Shown piece by piece: positions 1-4,962 of a stretch of DNA of 6,427 bases. The stretch is from an uncultured Traorella sp. (GTDB lineage: Bacteria; Bacillota_I; Bacilli_A; Erysipelotrichales; Erysipelotrichaceae). Within the stretch, counting starts at the first letter, position 1. Each line of letters starts with the position of its first letter. The DNA is taken from contig CAMEUL010000087.1 of NCBI GenBank assembly GCA_945938205.1, forward strand, positions 1 through 6,427, given 5' to 3'. Below the pieces are notes generated by a model, which did no database searches, had not been told where the DNA came from, and saw only the letters and a program-made list of their open reading frames with translations. The position numbers were made by a program, and so were the translations under genes.

Positions 1-1112
1 ATTGTGCACCAAAAAAAGAAAATGAAGTCACTCCTGTTTTGAAAGTAGCCGTTCACAATGAAAGCTATGGAGAAAGTCTGAAGGAATTATGGGAGGAAAC
101 CTATCCGGAACAAACACTTGAAATACGTGTTGTAGAAGACTTAGAATCACTGCTTTCAGAAGAAAACGAATATGATGTTTATTTTGTTGAGGATGAAAGT
201 ATTCCTAAGATCATAGATGATTTGAAAGAAGTCAATGTTTCATGCGAAATCAATACCAATCATCACTTTCATGACGTATTTGATAAGGTAAAGAAAGTCT
301 ATTTGCCGCTTGTGGCAGATGGTTTGATATACTATATGATCGATTTGGATAAAACGGAACAGGATCATATTTCTTTGGACACTTTTTCATCTTTTGAAAA
401 AGTTATGGAACTGGATCATAGTTTTTATTATTATGATCATATCGCTTTCACATCAGCATTTATTACAGGAAATCTGAATTATTTCCCAGGAAATGAAAAA
501 AATCAGATAAATTTTACACAAGATTTCTTCAAGGAAGCACTTCAGGATTATCAGACTATTATGAATGGTGTAAAAAATGGGGAAGCGGCAGAATACAATA
601 ATTGGTTTATTCAAGACAGCTATTATAGCGGCTTTGTGACAAATGAGATGCAGATGCTGAAGGATGAGGAAGTTAATGGAAAGAAAGTGATGTTTGCGAA
701 ACTGCCAAGTATTCATGGACATCCTTTATATACAACAGCCATCAGTTATGGATATGTGGTTAATTCAAAAACACTTTATCCGAATGCTGCCGATCATCTG
801 ATCGAACTGATGCATTCTAAATCAGGGATGCAGCTTCTCTGCAATGATATGACATTGATTCCACTGATACCGGAAGCAGATCTAGATTCTTTTGAATTTG
901 AAAATATTCATATTAAAGAAAAAGCATTTGCTTTGAATGCCTCCATTTCAAGAAACTGGGTAGGAGTTCCTGGAATAAGTGAAGGAGCAATTGATTATTT
1001 GTATACAAAAGAAGTAATGGATAAGATGAAGGTATGTGACCTTGAAACCTGTGGTGAAGAACTTGATGCAACATACCGGGAGTGGTTGGAAAATGGTAAA
1101 GCTGGACAATGA
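1..1112 (+). CDS. Extracellular solute-binding lipoprotein of an ABC transporter (partial, 5' end cut off)
   Basis: The reading frame is open from the window edge and ends at TGA 1110-1112, leaving 369 visible residues. It resembles family 1 (MalE-like) solute-binding proteins. These have an early beta strand (LKVAVHN), a helix followed by a Pro-containing strand, a mid-protein LPLVADGLIYYMIDLD segment like the 'P...DGLxxYYNKD' stretch of sugar binders, and a C-terminal GYVVNSKTLYPNAADHLIEL block like the 'A..fikfL.s..gq' region. The second in-frame codon set starts with Cys (bases 3-5) followed by APKKENE, a polar linker typical just after a lipobox Cys. The preceding codon must be xAT (Asn, Asp, His or Tyr), which is unusual at the -1 position, so lipidation is likely but unproven. 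Signal peptide and start lie upstream. The protein is rich in Tyr and acidic residues. Sugar, perhaps maltodextrin, is the natural guess for ligand, but a polyamine or other ligand cannot be excluded. The 3' end overlaps ung by 20 bp. Confidence 0.68.
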   Translation, partial: CAPKKENEVTPVLKVAVHNESYGESLKELWEETYPEQTLEIRVVEDLESLLSEENEYDVYFVEDESIPKIIDDLKEVNVSCEINTNHHFHDVFDKVKKVYLPLVADGLIYYMIDLDKTEQDHISLDTFSSFEKVMELDHSFYYYDHIAFTSAFITGNLNYFPGNEKNQINFTQDFFKEALQDYQTIMNGVKNGEAAEYNNWFIQDSYYSGFVTNEMQMLKDEEVNGKKVMFAKLPSIHGHPLYTTAISYGYVVNSKTLYPNAADHLIELMHSKSGMQLLCNDMTLIPLIPEADLDSFEFENIHIKEKAFALNASISRNWVGVPGISEGAIDYLYTKEVMDKMKVCDLETCGEELDATYREWLENGKAGQ

Positions 1113-1779
1113 ATGGGATACACTTTTAAAAGATGAATTTCAGAAAGAATATTATCTGAGACTCAGAGAGTTTTTAAAAAATGAATATGCGCACAATAAA
1201 ATACATCCAGATATGTATGATATTTTCAACGCTTTAAGATATACATCTTATTCAGATGTAAAGGTTGTGATATTAGGGCAGGATCCTTACCATGGAGAAA
1301 ATCAGGCACATGGGCTTTGTTTCTCTGTGAAAAAAGGCGTGACACCTCCACCATCTTTAAAAAACATATTTCAGGAATTACATGAAGATATCGGATTTGA
1401 AATACCGAATCACGGAGAACTCACGGAATGGACGAAACAAGGGGTGCTTTTGTTGAATACGGTTTTGACGGTCAGAGAAGGAAAACCAAACTCGCATGCC
1501 AATCATGGTTGGGAAATACTGACAGACCGTATCATTTCTTTATTGAATGAAAGAGAAACCCCCATGGTATTTCTTTTATGGGGAAGAAATGCTCAAAGCA
1601 AGATTCCGCTCATTACAAATCCAAAACATCTGATTTTAAAATGTGCACATCCTTCCCCTTTATCTGCTTATCAGGGATTTTTTGGATGTCATCATTTTTC
1701 AAAAACGAATGCTTTTCTTGAAAAGCATGACATGACATCGATCGATTGGAAGATAACATCATATGTGGACAAACAGTAA
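1093..1779 (+). CDS. ung: Uracil-DNA glycosylase, family 1
   Basis: Cytoplasmic base-excision repair enzyme that removes uracil from DNA after cytosine deamination or dUMP misincorporation. The 228-residue product matches the usual family length. Visible motifs are the water-activating loop GQDPYH at 62-67 (catalytic Asp64, Tyr66), QAHGLCFSV at 71-79 (Phe77 stacks on uracil), LLLNTVLTV around Asn122 (uracil recognition), LLWG at 161-164, and the DNA-intercalation loop HPSPLS at 186-191 (His186, Leu190), followed by GFFGCHHFSKTN. One oddity is Gln194, where many homologues have Arg (HPSPLSAxRGFFG). Start choice: ATG 1093 has GGGAG at 1078-1082 ten bases upstream and gives a normal N-terminus; the frame stays open to an ATG at 1036, but that would add 19 unconserved residues lying inside the previous gene. 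It overlaps the lipoprotein gene by 20 bp and folC by 17 bp, so the three are probably co-transcribed and perhaps translationally coupled. Confidence 0.97.
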   Translation: MVKLDNEWDTLLKDEFQKEYYLRLREFLKNEYAHNKIHPDMYDIFNALRYTSYSDVKVVILGQDPYHGENQAHGLCFSVKKGVTPPPSLKNIFQELHEDIGFEIPNHGELTEWTKQGVLLLNTVLTVREGKPNSHANHGWEILTDRIISLLNERETPMVFLLWGRNAQSKIPLITNPKHLILKCAHPSPLSAYQGFFGCHHFSKTNAFLEKHDMTSIDWKITSYVDKQ

Positions 1780-2995
1780 CGATGCCATCAAGGCTATTGA
1801 AAGTAGAAGAAATCATCATAAAAACCTATCCTTGTTTCAAAAGGCCATGCAAGAACTGGGAAATCCTCAGGATCAGCTGAAAAGCATTCATGTGGGAGGA
1901 ACCAATGGAAAAGGAAGTACAGTGAATTATATTCGCAGCATTCTGAATGCGGCAGAATATCGTGTGGGAACATTTACTTCACCTTATCTTGTTTCACATC
2001 ATGATCGAATTCGCATTGATGATCAACCCATCCGAGATGAAGATCTTTTAGATCTTATAAATCAAACAGAAGAAATTTGGAGAAAGTATGATCTGAGCAT
2101 GTTTGAGATCGATATGATGCTGGCCAGTTTGTATTTTGTTAAGGAAAAAGTGGATCTAGCTATTTTTGAAGTGGGAATGGGCGGACGATTGGATGCAACC
2201 AACATATTAAAAAAACCACTTGTTTCTGTCATTACCAATATTGGCATGGATCATATGCAATATCTTGGGAATACATTGGATTTGATTGCTCAGGAGAAAG
2301 CAGGAATCATCAAAGATGAGGTGGCCTGTGTAAGCGCGACAGAAAATGAGGAATGCCTTGAAATCTTTCAAAACATGTGCGAGCTACATCAAAGTCAATT
2401 TCTGACCACACAAAAGATAGATGAAGAAGCAGAAAATTTTATTTACTGTGGGCATGCTTATGCACTAAAATCTCTGGCACGTTATCAAAGAAAAAATGCC
2501 GCTCTAGCAATCGAAGTTATTAATTATCTGAAAAATGCAGATTTGATTCAGATTCATGAGGAAGAAATAAAAACCGGTCTTGAAAATACGGAGTGGGCAG
2601 GCCGGTTTGAAGTCATCAGCGATGATCCAAAAATCATTCTCGATGGAGCTCATAACTTGGATGGAATGAAGGAACTGGTGAATACGATTCGTCATTATCC
2701 AAATGTGCATGTGATCTTTAGTTGTCTGAAGGATAAAAACGGAATTGAAATGATCCAAGAATTGTTGAGTGTGACTAAGGATATCACTTTTTGTGAATTT
2801 GAAAATGAAAGAGCGGATTCAGCATTCCATTTCAAAGATCTTCCACTTGTTTTTGATAATGATCTTCAAAAATGCCTGGAAGAAGCCTTTCATCAAGATG
2901 GGGTCGTATTGATTTGCGGTTCTTTGTATTTTGTATCCGTTGCACGAAAAAAACTGCTGGAAATCAAAGAAAAGGAATTGAAAAAAGCAAGGTAA
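1763..2995 (+). CDS. folC: Bifunctional folylpolyglutamate synthase / dihydrofolate synthase
   Basis: Mur-ligase-family ATP-dependent enzyme of folate metabolism. It adds glutamate to folates and, in many bacteria, to dihydropteroate. The 410 residues are slightly below the usual 420-430. Motifs in order: P-loop GGTNGKGS 45-52 (Lys50 binds ATP phosphates), FTSPYL 71-76, EVGMGGRLDATN 136-147 (Mg/ATP and folate region), GMDHMQYLG 161-169, EKAGIIK 178-184 (Lys179 corresponds to the carbamylated lysine of the family), QRKNAALA 242-249, WAGRFE 278-283, LDGAHN 293-298 opening the C-terminal glutamate-binding domain, and CGSLYFV 385-391. All core motifs are intact. ATG 1763 is preceded by GGAAG at 1748-1752. 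Its start overlaps ung by 17 bp in a different frame. Whether it has both activities or only the polyglutamylation step cannot be told from sequence alone. No terminator is visible after the stop codon. Confidence 0.96.
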   Translation: MWTNSNDAIKAIESRRNHHKNLSLFQKAMQELGNPQDQLKSIHVGGTNGKGSTVNYIRSILNAAEYRVGTFTSPYLVSHHDRIRIDDQPIRDEDLLDLINQTEEIWRKYDLSMFEIDMMLASLYFVKEKVDLAIFEVGMGGRLDATNILKKPLVSVITNIGMDHMQYLGNTLDLIAQEKAGIIKDEVACVSATENEECLEIFQNMCELHQSQFLTTQKIDEEAENFIYCGHAYALKSLARYQRKNAALAIEVINYLKNADLIQIHEEEIKTGLENTEWAGRFEVISDDPKIILDGAHNLDGMKELVNTIRHYPNVHVIFSCLKDKNGIEMIQELLSVTKDITFCEFENERADSAFHFKDLPLVFDNDLQKCLEEAFHQDGVVLICGSLYFVSVARKKLLEIKEKELKKAR

Positions 2996-3006
2996 GATTT
3001 TATAAT
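2978..3006 (+). promoter_or_regulatory. Sigma-A-type promoter for pduL, starting inside folC
   Basis: TTGAAA (2978-2983, five of six matches to TTGACA), a 17-bp spacer and a perfect TATAAT (3001-3006). The -35 box lies in the last codons of folC and the -10 box lies just after its stop. Transcription would begin near 3013, leaving a short leader that carries the AAGGAG ribosome binding site (3023-3028), with ATG at 3035. The match is strong enough to predict constitutive expression of the downstream gene independent of folC. Confidence 0.8.
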
Positions 3007-3034
3007 ATTGAAGGTAGTAAAAAAGGAGATTATT

Positions 3035-3604
3035 ATGTCTAAGGAAAAAGTATTGGTAGAAGTAAGTGCACGTCACGCACATTTATCTGAACAGGATCTT
3101 GAAACACTGTTTGGAAAAGGCTATAAGCTGACTCCAAAAAAAGAATTGTCTCAGCCAGGCCAATTTGCCTGTGAAGAAAAGATTACGATCAAAGGTAGTC
3201 GCGGAGAAATGAAGATGAGCGTATTGGGACCTACTCGTAAGAGTACCCAGATTGAACTTTCATTAACAGATGCAAGAACAGTCGGTGTTGCTGCAATGAT
3301 TCGCGAAAGTGGAGATATTGCCAATGGAATCGTGATTGCCGGTCCTTGTGGAGAAATCGAAATCAAGGAAGGTGTAATTGCTGCGAAACGTCACATTCAT
3401 ATGACAAAAAAAGATGCAGAATACTATGGTGTGGAAAATGGACAGATTGTTTCAGTCAAGGTTGAAACGCCTGAAAGAACCACTACTTTTGGAGATACGG
3501 TCGTTCGTGTTTCTGACTCTTATGCATTAGCTATGCACATTGATACTGATGAAGCAAATGCTGCAGGTGTCAGTGGCAGTGCCATGGGAGAAATCATCCT
3601 ATAG
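3035..3604 (+). CDS. pduL: Phosphate propanoyltransferase / phosphotransacylase, PduL family
   Basis: The family interconverts acyl-CoA and acyl-phosphate (acetyl or propionyl), feeding acetate kinase for ATP gain, and is structurally unrelated to the classical Pta. The 189-residue protein shows two PduL repeats: VEVSARHAHLS near the N-terminus (His14, His16), GPTRKSTQIELS (66-77), the second metal-binding KRHIHMT (118-124, His120 and His122), and the C-terminal ALAMHIDTDEANAAG (164-178, His168). The His pairs match those that bind the zinc ions in characterised PduL. Start: ATG 3035 lies six bases after AAGGAG; an in-frame TTG at 3008 would add nine residues with no comparable site. The conserved core begins within about six residues, so there is no room for the N-terminal encapsulation helix of microcompartment PduL, and no shell genes are nearby. 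I infer a free cytosolic enzyme of acetate or propionate fermentation; the true acyl substrate is unknown. Confidence 0.93.
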   Translation: MSKEKVLVEVSARHAHLSEQDLETLFGKGYKLTPKKELSQPGQFACEEKITIKGSRGEMKMSVLGPTRKSTQIELSLTDARTVGVAAMIRESGDIANGIVIAGPCGEIEIKEGVIAAKRHIHMTKKDAEYYGVENGQIVSVKVETPERTTTFGDTVVRVSDSYALAMHIDTDEANAAGVSGSAMGEIIL

Positions 3605-3612
3605 AAACTTTT

Positions 3613-3640
3613 GAGATAAGCGAGTCTTATCTCTTTTTTT
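3613..3640 (+). terminator. Rho-independent terminator of pduL
   Basis: A perfect 8-bp stem, GAGATAAG (3613-3620) and CTTATCTC (3626-3633), closes a five-base loop and is followed directly by seven T residues (3634-3640). It begins nine bases after the pduL stop codon and separates pduL from the glycogen operon. Confidence 0.9.
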
Positions 3641-3686
3641 ATCTAATTATCTTTATTGGAATATATTGGAAATAACTGGCATATGC

Positions 3687-3715
3687 TTCAAAATGCGATG
3701 GTTTTCTGGTAAAAT
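3687..3715 (+). promoter_or_regulatory. Possible extended -10 promoter upstream of glgC
   Basis: TTCAAA (3687-3692, four of six matches), a 17-bp spacer, and TAAAAT (3710-3715, five of six) preceded by TGG, which provides the TGn extended -10 element. Initiation near 3722 would give a leader of about 108 bases and would put the cre site about 15-28 bases downstream of the start, a roadblock-type repression position. This is one of two candidate promoters for glgC; the other is the TATAAT at 3791. Confidence 0.45.
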
Positions 3716-3736
3716 CTTCATGCAAAAGAAATGAGA

Positions 3737-3750
3737 GGAAAACGCTTACA
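3737..3750 (+). promoter_or_regulatory. Catabolite response element (cre), CcpA operator
   Basis: GGAAAACGCTTACA matches the cre consensus TGWAANCGNTNWCA at 13 of 14 positions, the only mismatch being the first base. Read on the other strand it is TGTAAGCGTTTTCC, with the typical TGTAAGCG half. It sits 80 bp before the glgC start, between the two candidate promoters. It predicts control of glycogen synthesis by CcpA and seryl-phosphorylated HPr. The direction depends on which promoter is used: repression if transcription starts near 3722, or possible activation or modulation if it starts near 3803, where the site is centred at about -59. Confidence 0.72.
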
Positions 3751-3760
3751 AAAAAAATGT

Positions 3761-3789
3761 GAAAAAGGTAGATATTTTAAGAAAAAGGT
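3761..3789 (+). repeat. 9-bp direct repeat with 20-bp period before the glgC -10 box
   Basis: GAAAAAGGT occurs at 3761-3769 and again at 3781-3789, exactly 20 bp (about two helical turns) apart. The second copy ends one base before the TATAAT box. The pair covers the region where a -35 box would be expected, and no good -35 sequence is present there. It could be a paired activator site or chance in purine-rich DNA. Confidence 0.45.
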
Positions 3790-3807
3790 TTATAATAGAA
3801 TTATAAA
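3789..3807 (+). promoter_or_regulatory. Candidate glgC -10 box (TATAAT 3791-3796) within a 19-bp AT-only inverted repeat
   Basis: Perfect TATAAT at 3791-3796, but no recognisable -35 sequence 16-19 bp upstream. The -10 box is embedded in TTTATAAT-AGA-ATTATAAA, a perfect inverted repeat with 8-base arms (3789-3796 and 3800-3807) around a 3-base centre. A start near 3803 would lie in the right arm and give a leader of roughly 27 bases. The symmetry could be an operator over the start site or an accident of AT-rich promoter DNA. Confidence 0.5.
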
Positions 3808-3814
3808 TAACACC

Positions 3815-3820
3815 GGGGGT
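3815..3820 (+). promoter_or_regulatory. glgC ribosome binding site deciding the start codon
   Basis: GGGGGT is the only G-rich stretch near the start and differs from GGAGGT at one base. It directly abuts ATG 3821, far too close to serve it, but lies nine bases before ATG 3830. This supports the second ATG as the glgC start. Confidence 0.65.
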
Positions 3821-3829
3821 ATGATAATT

Positions 3830-4957
3830 ATGAAAAATCAGATGTTAGCCATGATCCTCGCTGGTGGGCGAGGAACACGACTTGAAGCGCTAACCAAAAA
3901 AGTCGCAAAACCGGCAGTTTATTTTGGTGGAAAATACCGAATTATTGACTTTCCACTGAGTAACTGCGCAAACTCTGGAATCGATGTTGTAGGAGTTTTG
4001 ACACAATATGAGTCAATTCTTTTGAACTCTTATGTTGCCGGAGGAAGTCACTGGGGTCTTGATGCTAAAGACAGTGGTGTTTTTGTGTTACCACCACGAG
4101 AAAAAGATCAGACAGAATTTAATGTTTATCGCGGAACAGCCGATGCGATAACACAGAATATCGATTTCATTGATTCTTATGATCCTGAATATGTACTGAT
4201 TCTTTCAGGGGACCATATTTATAAGATGAATTATGCGAAAATGCTGGCTCATCATAAAGAAAACAATGCTGATTGTACGATTGCTGTTTTACCTGTTCCT
4301 ATCAAGGAAGCCAGCCGTTTTGGTATCATGAATACAGATGAAACGGGACGCATTGTTGAATTTGAAGAAAAACCTGAGCATCCAAAGAGCAATCTTGCTT
4401 CTATGGGTATTTATATTTTCAACTGGAAACTGTTGAGAAAAATGCTGAATGAAGATGATAAGAATCCAAATTCTCATCATGATTTTGGAAAAGACATCAT
4501 TCCAACTCTTTTGAATGATGGAAAACGTCTTTTCTCATGGAAATTTGAAGGTTACTGGAAAGATGTTGGAACAATTTCATCCTTGTGGGAAGCTAATATG
4601 GACTTGTTGTATCGTGCTAAGGAACTGGATCTTCAGGATCCTAACTGGAAGATCTATACACAGGATAAGAGCGCTGTGCCACAATACATTGGTGAAACAG
4701 GGGATATCGTGAATTCCTTTGTCGATCAGGGATGTATGATCGATGGAAAAGTGGATGGTTCTGTAATCTTTACCAGTGTTAAAATTGGTAAAGACGCTGT
4801 TGTCAAAGATTCCGTTGTTTTACCGGAAGCACAGATTGGTGAAGGAGCCAAACTGAATCGTGTCATCGTTGCAGATGGCGTGAAGATTGCACCGAATGCG
4901 GTCGTAGGCGATCCAAATAGTGAAGAAATTCAATTGATCGCAAAGAATGTGAGGTAA
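3830..4957 (+). CDS. glgC: Glucose-1-phosphate adenylyltransferase, catalytic subunit
   Basis: Makes ADP-glucose and pyrophosphate from ATP and glucose-1-phosphate, the committed step of bacterial glycogen synthesis. The 375-residue protein has the nucleotidyltransferase fold followed by a left-handed beta-helix. Motifs: the ATP loop AGGRGTRL 11-18, AKPAVYFGGKYRIIDFPLSN 26-45, YRGTADA 100-106 (Tyr100 matches an ATP-contacting Tyr of the family), SGDHIYKM 126-133 with the metal-binding Asp128, FEEKP 178-182 (Lys181 corresponds to the glucose-1-phosphate-binding lysine), SMGIY 191-195, GYWKDVGT 241-248, and hexapeptide-type repeats from about 290 to 360. Lys24 aligns with E. coli Lys39, the fructose-1,6-bisphosphate site. 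Start: ATG 3830 gives the usual short MKNQMLAMILAGG N-terminus and fits the GGGGGT site; ATG 3821 or the longer open frame back to 3731 would use the regulatory region. Its stop overlaps a possible glgD ATG. It is probably a heteromer with GlgD. Confidence 0.96.
   Translation: MKNQMLAMILAGGRGTRLEALTKKVAKPAVYFGGKYRIIDFPLSNCANSGIDVVGVLTQYESILLNSYVAGGSHWGLDAKDSGVFVLPPREKDQTEFNVYRGTADAITQNIDFIDSYDPEYVLILSGDHIYKMNYAKMLAHHKENNADCTIAVLPVPIKEASRFGIMNTDETGRIVEFEEKPEHPKSNLASMGIYIFNWKLLRKMLNEDDKNPNSHHDFGKDIIPTLLNDGKRLFSWKFEGYWKDVGTISSLWEANMDLLYRAKELDLQDPNWKIYTQDKSAVPQYIGETGDIVNSFVDQGCMIDGKVDGSVIFTSVKIGKDAVVKDSVVLPEAQIGEGAKLNRVIVADGVKIAPNAVVGDPNSEEIQLIAKNVR
4951..4955 (+). promoter_or_regulatory. glgD ribosome binding site at the end of glgC
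   Basis: GAGGT overlaps the glgC stop TAA. It lies one base before ATG 4957 but seven bases before the in-frame ATG 4963, so spacing favours 4963 as the glgD start. The position suggests that ribosomes finishing glgC re-initiate on glgD. Confidence 0.6.
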
Positions 4958-4962
4958 TGGAT

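Noticed and set aside
39..41. TTG at 39 as the true start of the solute-binding protein gene
   Set aside because: The frame is open through the window edge with a lipobox-like Cys upstream, so this TTG is an internal Leu codon and the gene is 5' truncated by the window.
1036..1092. A 19-residue N-terminal extension of Ung
   Set aside because: It lies wholly inside the lipoprotein gene, adds no conserved sequence, and ATG 1093 has the better-placed GGGAG and yields family-typical numbering (Asp64).
3008..3034. Nine extra residues at the start of PduL from TTG 3008, considered as an encapsulation peptide
   Set aside because: Too short to be the amphipathic targeting helix, uses a rare start, overlaps the leader, and AAGGAG is placed exactly for ATG 3035.
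3656..3686. Tandem TTGGAA (3656-3661 and 3666-3671) and the 8-bp palindrome GCATATGC (3679-3686)
   Set aside because: Short and isolated; no matching -10 box at the right distance from either TTGGAA, and an 8-bp palindrome is expected by chance.
3731..3829. A 33-residue N-terminal extension of GlgC in the open frame upstream of ATG 3830
   Set aside because: It is Lys-rich and unlike any GlgC N-terminus, has no suitable ribosome binding site, and covers the cre site and promoter elements; the GlgC fold starts at MKNQMLAMILAGG.
3601..3829. A riboswitch or small RNA in the gap before glgC
   Set aside because: After the pduL terminator I see no second stem-loop with a T-run and no conserved riboswitch core; the region is explained better by promoter and operator elements.
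4515..4712. A 65-codon + strand open frame inside glgC
   Set aside because: It is out of frame with a fully conserved glgC region and encodes no recognisable protein.
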